Source of the DNA: Pseudomonadales bacterium | Lineage (GTDB): Bacteria; Pseudomonadota; Gammaproteobacteria; Pseudomonadales; Ketobacteraceae | Assembly: GCA_022361455.1 (NCBI GenBank) | Contig: JAKSAW010000360.1 | Span: forward strand, 1 to 40,936 | Direction: 5' to 3' | DNA length: 40,936 bases | Part shown: positions 8,594 to 16,970 of the stretch, piece after piece | How the letters are laid out: each line of letters opens with the position of its first letter | Position numbering within the stretch: the stretch's first letter is position 1 | Translations under genes and position numbers: made by a program | Notes under the pieces: model-generated | What the model saw: the letters and a program-made list of their open reading frames with translations, nothing else | What the model was told of the DNA's origin: nothing | Databases searched by the model: none

Positions 8594-9628
8594 ATGAAGA
8601 AGCTATTATTAATTTTAACATCATTGTTGCCCGTATCTGCCTTTGGCAGTGGTACGCCGGCAGATTTTAACGCCGTAGGTAACTGTATTGTGGATGATAC
8701 CACCGCTATGCAGAATTGGGCAGCATCTGGTGGTGAGTTGGAGTTAACATGCCCTACAAGCTGTTATAAGGTGATGGATTCTATCAGCATTCCCGCTAAC
8801 ACAGTTGTTCGTGGTACAGGGTGCGCGTTTCCTGAAATACAGAATCATGCAGACAATGGGCATGTTATGCGCGTGTACCAGGCTGATAATGTGATTATTG
8901 AAAATGTTGGTTTGAATGGTCGAAAAGACTTGAAACTTGCTTACGGCAACGCATTAGTGATCAATGACAGTGAAAACGTCATTATCCGCGACGTTAAAGC
9001 CACAAATGCCCGTTCTGGCGGTATTATCGGTACGAATAATGCTAAATATGTTTTGCTACAAAACGCTTTCGTCATGGATAACAACGAGCATGGTGTAAGC
9101 ATCCATGATGTGGAACATTTTATGTTACAAAACATCTTCGGACGTAATAATGATGCTTTTGTTGTCAATGTCGGAAATAATGCACATTATAATCTGGTAA
9201 ACAGTATCACTACAGATGTTAACGAGCGTGAGCTTATGGTCTTTTCTGGTACATCTAAATATAATGCGGTTTCTTTGATGTCAGGTGTAGGCACACAAGA
9301 TAATGGCTTATCTATCTCGGGTGATTGGAACGTTGCAGGTATTGGCGTATTCCGAGAAAATGATCATAACGGTGCTGCGGTCTATGGAAGTAATAATGTT
9401 GCTGGATTGATTGTTGCACGCGATAACAACGAGGATAGCAACGGCTATGATGATTTGCTGGTTAACACGTGGGCGGGTTCTACACCGACAGAAAATATTG
9501 TCGTAGGCTTAAATGGTGAAACTGGAGAATTGGACACCTCTTCTGTAGGAACACGTGTAATTGGCGTGTTGCCCGTTCCAGTTGACAATGGCACAAACAA
9601 TCAGATTGGGGATTATATCAACCCATGA
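8594..9628 (+). CDS. Signal-peptide-bearing right-handed beta-helix protein
   Basis: A 344-residue protein opening with a Sec-type signal: MKK, a hydrophobic core LLLILTSLLP, and a VSA cleavage-like site about residue 16. The body begins ADFNAVGNCIVDDTTAMQNW, the entry motif of pectate-lyase-like parallel beta-helices (PF12708 type). It continues as repeated short strands with Asn ladders (NVIIENVGL, NVIIRDVKA, YVLLQNAFV, HFMLQNIFG). Such folds act as tailspikes or polysaccharide lyases. A secretion signal is unexpected for a virion part made in the cytoplasm. The gene overlaps the connector start by ATGA and has a good GAAGGA ribosome site. Confidence 0.7.
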   Translation: MKKLLLILTSLLPVSAFGSGTPADFNAVGNCIVDDTTAMQNWAASGGELELTCPTSCYKVMDSISIPANTVVRGTGCAFPEIQNHADNGHVMRVYQADNVIIENVGLNGRKDLKLAYGNALVINDSENVIIRDVKATNARSGGIIGTNNAKYVLLQNAFVMDNNEHGVSIHDVEHFMLQNIFGRNNDAFVVNVGNNAHYNLVNSITTDVNERELMVFSGTSKYNAVSLMSGVGTQDNGLSISGDWNVAGIGVFRENDHNGAAVYGSNNVAGLIVARDNNEDSNGYDDLLVNTWAGSTPTENIVVGLNGETGELDTSSVGTRVIGVLPVPVDNGTNNQIGDYINP

Positions 9629-10200
9629 AATTTGCCTTAGAAAGAACCGGCGCACCTGCTACGGAGGTAATGACAACCGCGGAAGCCAAGACACATATGC
9701 GTGTTACGTCTTCCGCGGATGACACGTATATTGATGCTATTGTTGCTGCTGCACGACAGCATACAGAGGAATATTTAGGGCGTTCGCTTATTATGCAGAC
9801 GTGGAAATTGTATCTAGACTGTTTTCCCGATACTATCGAGCTACCGCGGGGGCCTGTATCGAGTGTTACAAGTATCGAATATTTAGATACCGCCGGAGCA
9901 TCACAAACATTATCTACGGATGTTTACCGCGTTGACTTGAAAAGCATCTATCCGCGTATTACAACGGATTATGGGCAAGTATGGCCTAGCACGCGTGATG
10001 TTATAAACAGCGTGACTGTCACATATGTTACAGGGTACGGTAGTGCAGCCAGCGATATACCGACCCCCATTATTCAGGCGATAAAGTTGCTTGTTGGTCA
10101 TTTATACGAGAATCGCGAGGCAACAAGTGCGGTTGTTATTCACGACGTACCGCTTGCTTATCACTACTTACTTTCATCATATCGTGTTCCGAGGTTCTAA
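9625..10200 (+). CDS. Head-tail connector protein, gp6-like
   Basis: Adaptor ring below the portal. The 191-residue protein shows TTAEAKTHMRVTSSADDTYIDAIVAAARQHTEEYLGRSL, continuous with the gp6-like/YqbG family, then the LPRGPVSSVTSIEYLD strands and VTYVTGYGSAASDIPTPIIQAIKLLVGHLYENRE, which is the family's usual C-terminal helix. It is placed as expected between head and tail genes. The start overlaps the preceding stop by four bases. Confidence 0.88.
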   Translation: MKFALERTGAPATEVMTTAEAKTHMRVTSSADDTYIDAIVAAARQHTEEYLGRSLIMQTWKLYLDCFPDTIELPRGPVSSVTSIEYLDTAGASQTLSTDVYRVDLKSIYPRITTDYGQVWPSTRDVINSVTVTYVTGYGSAASDIPTPIIQAIKLLVGHLYENREATSAVVIHDVPLAYHYLLSSYRVPRF

Positions 10201-10201
10201 A

Positions 10202-10522
10202 ATGCGCGCCGGTACACTCGACAGATTAATCACAATTTATCAAATAGGAGAGGCACGCGACGCTTTCGGCGGTATAACTGAAACACCTAGTGCCTATGCT
10301 AGTAACATTCCCGCCCATGTTCGACAAATTAAGGGCGCAGAAATCTTTGGAAATGACAGTAAAATTGCAGAGGTGGATACATTATTCAGAATAAGGTATG
10401 ATAGTGGCATAACAAAAAAAATGTACATCACATATGATAGTGCTGATTATGATATTTATTTTGTTAAAGAAATAGGTCGTAATGAAGGTCTAGAGGTATA
10501 CGCAAAAGCAAAGGTTGATTGA
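10202..10522 (+). CDS. Head closure / head-tail joining protein
   Basis: A 106-residue protein that begins MRAGTLDRLITIYQ, followed by DAFGGITET and later IRYDSGITKKMYITYDSADYDIYFVKEIGRNEGLEVYAKAKV. This is the pattern of the small barrel proteins of the SPP1 gp16 / Phage_H_T_join family that plug the connector channel and receive the tail. The start at 10202 is two bases after the connector stop, and the stop overlaps the next start. Confidence 0.85.
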   Translation: MRAGTLDRLITIYQIGEARDAFGGITETPSAYASNIPAHVRQIKGAEIFGNDSKIAEVDTLFRIRYDSGITKKMYITYDSADYDIYFVKEIGRNEGLEVYAKAKVD

Positions 10523-11019
10523 TGCAGCTTGATTACAAAATAGAAGGGCTGAAAGAGCTAGACGAGGTATTAAAAAAGTTGCCTGCCAAAATGCAAGCCA
10601 GCAGTCAGCGTAATTCACTACGCGCAGCAGCGCGGGTGATTCAAAAGGAAATGAAGAATAAGGCACCGGTGCGTAGCAGGGATGCTGTTGTATATGATTC
10701 AAGGGGCAATATTCGTGAACCTGGTTTTTTAAAAAATAAAGGTATTATTATTACTCGCGGACGCACACCAGGGAACAGTAAAGAGTTGTACAGAATCCGT
10801 GTTGGAATAAGCCGTGAAGCGTTTTATGGCATGTTTCCAGAGTTAGGCACGCGCCACCAGCCAGCACAGCCATATTTACGTCCTGCATGGGAGGAAAAAA
10901 AAGAGGAAGCTTTAGCCACGCTAGTTAAAAAGCTTGCTGCTGAATTGCAGAAAAATGCGAAGAAATTAACGGGTCCATTGGCGAAAAGTGGGCTTGTTCG
11001 TCGACAAAGGAGAAAATAG
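10522..11019 (+). CDS. Tail completion protein, HK97 gp10-like
   Basis: A 165-residue protein with IEGLKELDEVLKKLPAKMQ, SLRAAARVIQKEMKNKAPV, and late GMFPELGTRHQPAQPYLRPAWEEKKEEAL. This is the hallmark order of HK97 gp10 family proteins that cap the tail end facing the head. ATG 10522 overlaps the preceding TGA; TTG at 10519 is an alternative. A basic C-terminal tail (RRQRRK) is noteworthy. Confidence 0.88.
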   Translation: MQLDYKIEGLKELDEVLKKLPAKMQASSQRNSLRAAARVIQKEMKNKAPVRSRDAVVYDSRGNIREPGFLKNKGIIITRGRTPGNSKELYRIRVGISREAFYGMFPELGTRHQPAQPYLRPAWEEKKEEALATLVKKLAAELQKNAKKLTGPLAKSGLVRRQRRK

Positions 11020-11021
11020 CC

Positions 11022-11423
11022 GTGCCAGTCGAGCAAGAAATATATACACGGTTATCTGCTTATACGGATTTGACAGATTTAGTTAACACCCGCATATATC
11101 CGAGTCAGCTACCGCAGAACACCACTCTTCCCGCTATAACATATCGTCGCGTTAGTTCCTCGCGTTTTAGTGCGATGGGCGCAGACAGTGGGGTTGTAAA
11201 AGGTCGTTTTCAATTTGACATATGGGGTAACGGTGTTGCGTCATACAAATCATGTGTTGATATTCGCACCGAATTGCAAGCAGCGTTACAACGGTGGTCT
11301 ACATCTGGTGGCAGTACAGATGTTTTTGACATTTTCCTACTCAATGAAATTGATCTTTACGAGACAGTGACGGAAACGACACACCTTGTAATTGATTATG
11401 AAATAAATTATAAAGAATCATAG
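11022..11423 (+). CDS. Tail terminator protein, DUF3168-like
   Basis: A 133-residue protein with MPVEQEIYTRLSAYTDLTDLV, RIYPSQLPQNTTLPAITYRRVS, and FQFDIWGNGVASYKSCVDIRTELQAAL, the standard DUF3168 sequence order. These proteins form a ring that stops tail-tube growth. A GTG start at 11022 is preferred because AAAGGAG lies at the right distance and no ATG exists near it. Confidence 0.85.
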   Translation: MPVEQEIYTRLSAYTDLTDLVNTRIYPSQLPQNTTLPAITYRRVSSSRFSAMGADSGVVKGRFQFDIWGNGVASYKSCVDIRTELQAALQRWSTSGGSTDVFDIFLLNEIDLYETVTETTHLVIDYEINYKES

Positions 11424-11433
11424 GAGTGATGCT

Positions 11434-12156
11434 ATGGCACAACAAATTTTAAAAGATCAAACATTATATTTCGACACATACGAGTTGACTTCTACCGTTA
11501 ATGCGATGGCACTTGAATATGGTGTTGATGCTGTTGATGACACTATGTTCGGTGATGACACGCGCAGTGCTATCGGTGGGCTTAAAAATGTTAACGTTAA
11601 CTTTCAGGGTGGTGTTGATTATAGCGCACAGTCATCTGTCCTTTTTGATAAGGTTGGCGTGCAGGATACGGTGCTAAGTTTCGGTGCTGCTGGTGCAACA
11701 GAGGGAGATCGTGGCTACTTGATGCCGGTAACAACAGGGCTTTATGAGCCAGGGGGGAACATTGGCGATCTATATAGCTTCACGGTCAATGCACAAGGTA
11801 GCGGAAACCTTGTAGCGGGTAATATTCTTGGTACTGGCACTAAAAACAACACTGGTAACAGTGCAGGCTATCAATTAGGCGCAGTATCTGCCACACAACG
11901 TGTGTACGGTGCTTTGCATGTGTTATCCGCTTCCGGTACAACACCAACGCTTGATGTTACATTGGAGAGTAATGCGACTGGTAGTTTTTCTGGATCGCAA
12001 ACCACACGCTTGACATTTACACAAGTAACAACGTCTACATCAGCAGAATTAATATCAAGCGCGGGAGCGATAACCGATACTTGGTGGCGCGTTGTGTGGA
12101 CGATTGGAGGTACAACACCGGTTTACGCCATCCGTGTTGTTATTGGTATTATCTAG
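11434..12156 (+). CDS. Tail tube protein-like, first tandem paralogue
   Basis: A 240-residue protein. Its first 60 residues match the next gene closely: both begin MAQQ, and both contain FGDDTRSAIGGLK. That block is typical of siphovirus major tail proteins of the DUF-type tube fold. The C-terminal half is a separate beta-rich domain with ASGTTPTLDVTLESNATGSF and a final WWRVVWTIGG segment, as in decorating domains. It may be a large tube subunit or a tube protein with an outer domain. AGGAG lies before the ATG. Confidence 0.7.
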   Translation: MAQQILKDQTLYFDTYELTSTVNAMALEYGVDAVDDTMFGDDTRSAIGGLKNVNVNFQGGVDYSAQSSVLFDKVGVQDTVLSFGAAGATEGDRGYLMPVTTGLYEPGGNIGDLYSFTVNAQGSGNLVAGNILGTGTKNNTGNSAGYQLGAVSATQRVYGALHVLSASGTTPTLDVTLESNATGSFSGSQTTRLTFTQVTTSTSAELISSAGAITDTWWRVVWTIGGTTPVYAIRVVIGII

Positions 12157-12174
12157 AAATAAAGGAGTAATGAC

Positions 12175-12582
12175 ATGGCGCAACAAGTATTAACAAATGC
12201 ATTTATTAGTGTGGATGGCAACGATATTAGCGATCATGTATCGCAAGTGACGTTGAACTATGAGGCGGAAACACAAGACGATACGGCGTTCGGTGATGAC
12301 ACGCGCAGTGCTATCGGTGGGTTAAAAAGCTGGAGTGTATCTATCACAGCACAACAGGATTGGGCAGCTAGTCAGCTTGATTCAATTATTTTTCCGTTAA
12401 TCGGCACAACAGTTACTATCATTCTTCGCAAGGATTCTGGTAGTGTAAGTGCTACGAATCCTAACTATACGGGTACTGGTCTGGTTGTATCGTATAACCC
12501 ACTTGATGGTGCTGTGGGTGATTTGGCGACTACGCCTATCACTATTCAATCTGCTGGCACATTATCACGTGCAACATCGTAG
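12175..12582 (+). CDS. Major tail tube protein, second tandem paralogue
   Basis: A 135-residue protein of typical tube-subunit length: NAFISVDGNDISDHVSQVTL, then FGDDTRSAIGGLKSWSVSIT and a long ASQLDSIIFPLIGTTVTI helix/strand. It probably stacks as hexamers around the tape measure. It shares 34 identical bases with the gene before it (11547-11580 and 12288-12321) and a similar AAAGGAG leader, so the pair arose by duplication. Which copy dominates in the virion cannot be told from sequence. Confidence 0.8.
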   Translation: MAQQVLTNAFISVDGNDISDHVSQVTLNYEAETQDDTAFGDDTRSAIGGLKSWSVSITAQQDWAASQLDSIIFPLIGTTVTIILRKDSGSVSATNPNYTGTGLVVSYNPLDGAVGDLATTPITIQSAGTLSRATS

Positions 12583-12591
12583 GCTGTAGAT

Positions 12592-12999
12592 ATGACGGAT
12601 AAAAAGAAAAGCACCGCTTCTGTTGCAACGGTTAAGCCGTCTAAAGCTGTTGTATGTGATATAACGGAGTGGTGCGCCACATACTATATTAAATCTCTCG
12701 ATAAGAAAGAGGTTGAACAATTGCGTAATTTCGTGTTAGGTCAACATGATATATGCAAGAACGAGGCTGCGATCCGCGGTGCTTTTCTTTCCTTTGTAAT
12801 AACCGATGTAGACGGCAATCGTGTATTTACGGGGCTTGACGGTGTAAGTGTTATCATTCGTCGAAACTCTGTTGTTATAGAAAAATTGCTTGATACGGCG
12901 CGAGGTCTGAACGGTGATGTTCTCAAGAACTTGTTAAATATTGCAATGGAGAAAAATAATGACAGTAATTCTAAACCGCGACCAGATATTAAAAGCTGA
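12592..12999 (+). CDS. Tail assembly chaperone-like protein, upstream paralogue
   Basis: A 135-residue protein between tube and tape-measure genes. The middle aligns with the next gene: VVCDITEWCATYYIKSL against its VVDVPEWGGQVRVRSL, then VDGNRVFTG against DEENKRIFTE, and LLDTARGLNG against FVAAQNLNG. This makes it a second copy of the tail assembly chaperone family, with a more diverged charged tail ending in PRPDIKS. It overlaps the following gene by 41 bases in a different frame. A role in coating the tape measure during tail assembly is inferred from homology and place. Confidence 0.65.
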   Translation: MTDKKKSTASVATVKPSKAVVCDITEWCATYYIKSLDKKEVEQLRNFVLGQHDICKNEAAIRGAFLSFVITDVDGNRVFTGLDGVSVIIRRNSVVIEKLLDTARGLNGDVLKNLLNIAMEKNNDSNSKPRPDIKS

Positions 13000-13321
13000 C
13001 GATCTCAAAACAGAAGTAGTTGACGTGCCAGAATGGGGTGGGCAAGTGAGGGTACGAAGCCTAACCGCCGGTGAACGTGATACGTTCGAGGCTTCAATCA
13101 CTGACAATAAGAAGTCAAAAAGCGGTGTCGTAACGGTAAATATCCGCGCACGTATTGCCTCTATGTGCATAGTGGACGAAGAAAATAAACGTATTTTCAC
13201 AGAGCAAGATATTGCTGCATTGGGTGAGAAGTCAGGCATTGCCCTAAATCGCGTTTTTGTTGCTGCACAGAATCTTAACGGCTGGACAGAGGAAGACGTT
13301 GAGGAATTGGAAAAAAACTAG
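12959..13321 (+). CDS. Tail assembly chaperone (G-like frame)
   Basis: A 120-residue protein corresponding to the lambda gpG part. It has VPEWGGQVRVRSLTAGERD, a sequence seen in many siphovirus chaperones of this position, and ends WTEEDVEELEKN at a TAG immediately after the slippery sequence A AAA AAC. ATG 12959 has GGAG seven bases upstream. A minority of ribosomes should shift to the -1 frame and continue into the frame ending at 13518 (see next entries). Confidence 0.85.
   Translation: MTVILNRDQILKADDLKTEVVDVPEWGGQVRVRSLTAGERDTFEASITDNKKSKSGVVTVNIRARIASMCIVDEENKRIFTEQDIAALGEKSGIALNRVFVAAQNLNGWTEEDVEELEKN
13312..13318 (+). other. Programmed -1 frameshift site (A AAA AAC)
   Basis: The zero-frame codons read GAA AAA AAC TAG, so the heptamer A AAA AAC has exactly the X XXY YYZ phasing. 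After slippage the next codon is CTA at 13318, which opens the -1 frame to 13518 with no stop. The arrangement matches the lambda G/GT principle. A stop codon directly after the site would favour pausing there. Confidence 0.8.
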
Positions 13322-13518
13322 CTAACCGCCCTACCCGTCGCTTCATGTTTGATCTGGCGCGAGAACTAAAAATGACAGTAGGCATGTTGTCGTGTATAAT
13401 GTCTTCACATGAATTAGCAGAATGGCAAGCGTACTACAAAATTCTACAGAAGGAAGAGCAGCAAAGAGAGTTGGAACGTAGGGCGCAGGCTGGTCTAGCA
13501 AGTAATCGGAGGCGGTAA
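13318..13518 (+). CDS. -1 frame extension of the tail chaperone (T-like part)
   Basis: Sixty-six codons in the -1 frame, beginning LANRPTRRFMFDLARELKMT, followed by SHELAEWQAYYKILQKEEQQ and an Arg-rich end. The LARELKMTVGMLS and SHELAEWQAYY parts are typical of the T half of siphovirus G-T chaperones. There is no convincing start or ribosome site of its own near the 5' end (an internal ATG at 13345 exists), which supports production as a 186-residue fusion starting at 12959. Its stop overlaps the tape-measure start region (TAAATG). Confidence 0.8.
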   Translation, partial: LANRPTRRFMFDLARELKMTVGMLSCIMSSHELAEWQAYYKILQKEEQQRELERRAQAGLASNRRR

Positions 13519-16500
13519 ATGGCAACGATAGGCGCACTTTTTGCGACATTAGGGTTAAATTCGGCGGAGTTTACAGAGGGTATCCGCAAATCACGCAAAG
13601 AAATAACGTCTTTTAAAGCACACGTTACCCGAAATCTTGCTGCTGTACAAAATTCCTTCAAAAAAATGCAGAAAAGCGTTGCGCGAAGTTTAAAGCAATT
13701 CCTCTCTCTCAAAAATGCGTTGTTAACTTTGGCTGGCAGTGGTGTCCTTGGTCTTTTTATTAAAAAGAACTTGGATGCTGCTGACAGTATAGTTAAGGTG
13801 GCAGATAAGCTAGGTTTAAGCACAAAAGCTTTGCAAGAGTATAGGTTTGCAGCAAATCTAGCTGGTGTGTCACAATCTACATTAGATATGGCATTACAGC
13901 GTTTTACACGTCGTGCAGCAGAAGCGCGTAAGGGTATGGGGGAGGCTAAAGACGCACTTGCCGATCTTGGTGTGAAATTCCGCGATTCCAACGGAGTTAT
14001 TCGCGGTACAGAAGAACTTTTCCGCGATGTCGCTGATGGCTTGCAGAAGGTGAAGGACCCAGCAGAGCGGTTACGATTGGCATTTAAGCTATTTGACAGT
14101 GAGGGTGTAGCAGTCATTGAAATGCTAAAGGATGGCAGTGCAGGACTTGATGCTTATGCAAAAGAAGCGCACAAGATGGGCATTGTTGTAGAAGAAAGCA
14201 TGTTGCGTAATGCTGTCGAAGCAAAAACTCAATTTTCTACACTCGCGATGATTATGCAGAGTCAGATGCTAGTCGCCGTTACTAAGAATGCAAAACAAAT
14301 ATTTGAACTTGGCAAACGCCTCGCAGAAAGCATCCCTAAAATTATTGAAACAGTACATGGCGTTGCTGATTTTGTAGAGGCGTTGTTTGCGTGGGATACT
14401 GTGGGGCGCATGGTTGCAAAGTTAACGATACGTCTTGTTGGTGAAATGTTGATACTAGGTAACACTATGGTTGGTGTTGCAAAAGCAATCGGTACGGCGT
14501 TCATTGCTCCTTTTAAAAAAGTTGGGCAATTATTTTCTGCTTTTAGCGATGACCTTGCTGCATTCATCAATGATCCTTTTGGTGATACCGGCTTTCGCAA
14601 TCTAGAAAAAGCACTAGAAACAGGGTTTGGCGATGTCATTGTTAGCGAATTTGATCGCGTGATTAAAGAAACAGAGGATTTTAACGAGGCTTTGCAACAG
14701 TCGATGGATGAATCTTTGAAAAAGATAGACGATGCTGCAAACAAGTCACTACCAAAATTTGATGCAGAGATTACGAAAGTTACTAAAACGACAACAGATT
14801 ATGGTGACGCTGCGTTACAAGCATATCTTGAATCAGAAGCAGCGATGCATAAGGCAACAGAAGCGCAGAAGAAGCTCGCTAAAGAAAGTAAGAAATCACT
14901 ATCTGCAATGCAAAAAGTATATGAAAACGCAGCTACTAATATCCAGAATGCGTTTACCAATATGTTTGAAAATTTATTTAGTGGTAGCGGTGGTTTCAAG
15001 GGTCTAATGGAAGATATGAAATCCATCTTCACACGTACTTTGGCAGAAATGGCTACAATTGCAGCTACCAAGAAAATTATACCTTCAATTGTTATGTCAA
15101 TTGGTGGCGGTGGCAGCACTGCGTCTGGTCTTGCTAGTCAGTTCGGAGGCGGTGGCGGTGGTTTCGGTAGCTTGTTTGGCGGGGCTGGTAGTATATTCAG
15201 TGGAAACTTTGGTATGTTCAACGGAATTATACCAGGTACAGCAGCGGTAGGTCCTCCTACGGCGGGTGCTGCTGGTCTTGGTGGTGCTTTAGGCGCAGCA
15301 GGTATTGGTGCAATGGGAGGGGGTCTTATTGCTAATTTGTTAGGTATGAATCAGTTAGGCGGTTCGATAGGTGGTGGTGCAGGTGCAGCATTAGGTATGG
15401 CAGTGGGAGGGCCTATAGGTGCGGTTATAGGGGGTATTGGTGGTTCGTTATTAGGTGGTATATTTGGAAGTGAAAAACATCCAGAGGCATCATTTAACAC
15501 AATAATTGGTGCTGGTGGTGCATTTGGTCCGCTTGATCTGCGATCAAAGCATATGGGTACAGGTAGCGCAGAACAGCTTGCAGGTGGGCTACAGCCATTA
15601 TTTAGCATCTTGGGTGCTGCTGGTCTGGATATGGGCGGTATACGCCTAGCTGGTGGTGTTACCGATAACAACGCGTTTCTAAGATTGCTTAACGCAGCAG
15701 GTACACAAACGTTGGCGGGTAGTGAAGTACGTTTCACAGAAGCTAACGAAACAGAGGGTATTGTGCAATTCCTACAGAAGTTAACCGATTTCGTAGATAT
15801 TGCCGATAATAATGTTGTTACGGCGATTGGTAATCTGAATGCGGAAGGTCGCGAGCTTACAGACATTATGAGTGATTTGCAATTTGCAGCTATGTTCGAT
15901 AGCTTGTCGCTTGTCGAGGAACAAACGACAGAGGTTGAACGTGCATTGATGGCATTAAATAGTGCGTTCGACGAGGCAGCAGCCACCGCACAGCGTTTGG
16001 GGTTAGAGGAACAGAAAATACTTGATTTACGCGAAAAGGCACTCTCTACATTGCGCGGAAATTTCACGCAGGGCATACAAGATCGCATTCTTTCTATCGT
16101 TAATCCAGAAGCATTTTCTTTGACGCTACTAAACAGGGAGTTTGAGCAAATCAAAAGTGATGCGGAAGCGTTGGGCGTATCGTTGGCAGATGTGGAGCTT
16201 GCCTATATGTTGGAGCGTGAAAAGATTATTAATCAGTACAATCAGAACATCACAGATGTTACGCTGGAGGCAATCGAAACAGTATCGGATGGATTAACGC
16301 AGCTACAACGTGACGCACGTTCGTTCAGACAAGGATTGTTGTTAAATACGAACATTGGTGGCTTGAGTGTAGAAAACCGTCTTATCGAGGCTCGTAATCA
16401 GTTTGTGGCAGCGCAGGCGGGGCTTGCCTCTGGCACAGTTGGTTTTGATGAAGTGCAGGGTACGATTACTAACTTATTGGAGGCGAGTAAAGATTATTAC

Positions 16501-16968
16501 GGTTTTAGTGAGGGCTTCTATCAAGATCAGGCGAAGGCGTTAACATTCCTAGAGCAAATTGAGAAGGGGCAAATCGTTGCCAATGATAATGATACGGAGT
16601 TGGTAACGATTGCTGCGGAGCAAACAACACTGCTTGAGCAAATAGCATCCACACTTAATACCGGCATACAGGTGCTTAATTTTTCTACTACTGCACCAGC
16701 AACGACATTTAAGGAGTCTGTAAACACGGGTATTGCTCCACTTTCGCCTATCCGTACACCCATCGCGGGTACTGATACCAGCGTGCGTGTTACTCGCCGT
16801 ACAGAGGGTGTTAACGGTGATGTTGTTGCTGCTATTAATGATAATACTGGTGTAATAAACGCGCAACGTGTACAACAAGCGCAAGAGCAAGCCGAATTAG
16901 TGAGCCAAGTTGAAGGGTTAACGAAACAGGTTGGCAGGTTATCAAGAGCGATTGAACGCAAGGTATAG
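13519..16968 (+). CDS. Tail tape measure protein
   Basis: A 1149-residue protein, the longest in the window, which sets tail length. At about 1.5 angstrom per residue the tail would be roughly 170 nm (estimate). The N-terminus (ATIGALFATLGLNSAEFTEG) and KNLDAADSIVKVADKLGLST are typical starts of such proteins. A hydrophobic segment lies near residues 65-83 and a Gly/Ala-rich hydrophobic region at about 530-655 (GGAGAALGMAVGGPIGAVIGG). The rest is helical and coiled-coil-like. It follows the chaperone frames as in all siphoviruses. Confidence 0.95.
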   Translation: MATIGALFATLGLNSAEFTEGIRKSRKEITSFKAHVTRNLAAVQNSFKKMQKSVARSLKQFLSLKNALLTLAGSGVLGLFIKKNLDAADSIVKVADKLGLSTKALQEYRFAANLAGVSQSTLDMALQRFTRRAAEARKGMGEAKDALADLGVKFRDSNGVIRGTEELFRDVADGLQKVKDPAERLRLAFKLFDSEGVAVIEMLKDGSAGLDAYAKEAHKMGIVVEESMLRNAVEAKTQFSTLAMIMQSQMLVAVTKNAKQIFELGKRLAESIPKIIETVHGVADFVEALFAWDTVGRMVAKLTIRLVGEMLILGNTMVGVAKAIGTAFIAPFKKVGQLFSAFSDDLAAFINDPFGDTGFRNLEKALETGFGDVIVSEFDRVIKETEDFNEALQQSMDESLKKIDDAANKSLPKFDAEITKVTKTTTDYGDAALQAYLESEAAMHKATEAQKKLAKESKKSLSAMQKVYENAATNIQNAFTNMFENLFSGSGGFKGLMEDMKSIFTRTLAEMATIAATKKIIPSIVMSIGGGGSTASGLASQFGGGGGGFGSLFGGAGSIFSGNFGMFNGIIPGTAAVGPPTAGAAGLGGALGAAGIGAMGGGLIANLLGMNQLGGSIGGGAGAALGMAVGGPIGAVIGGIGGSLLGGIFGSEKHPEASFNTIIGAGGAFGPLDLRSKHMGTGSAEQLAGGLQPLFSILGAAGLDMGGIRLAGGVTDNNAFLRLLNAAGTQTLAGSEVRFTEANETEGIVQFLQKLTDFVDIADNNVVTAIGNLNAEGRELTDIMSDLQFAAMFDSLSLVEEQTTEVERALMALNSAFDEAAATAQRLGLEEQKILDLREKALSTLRGNFTQGIQDRILSIVNPEAFSLTLLNREFEQIKSDAEALGVSLADVELAYMLEREKIINQYNQNITDVTLEAIETVSDGLTQLQRDARSFRQGLLLNTNIGGLSVENRLIEARNQFVAAQAGLASGTVGFDEVQGTITNLLEASKDYYGFSEGFYQDQAKALTFLEQIEKGQIVANDNDTELVTIAAEQTTLLEQIASTLNTGIQVLNFSTTAPATTFKESVNTGIAPLSPIRTPIAGTDTSVRVTRRTEGVNGDVVAAINDNTGVINAQRVQQAQEQAELVSQVEGLTKQVGRLSRAIERKV

Positions 16969-16970
16969 GT

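Noticed and set aside
12946..12960. A-rich stretch near the end of the upstream chaperone copy as a second frameshift site
   Set aside because: The bases before the run are G rather than A in the needed phase, and the next gene is in the +1 frame with its own ribosome site.
13434..16961. Several minus-strand ORFs of 140-270 codons within the tape measure gene
   Set aside because: They are low-complexity Ser/Ala/Pro products of the opposite strand of a well-supported gene, with no promoter or ribosome site.
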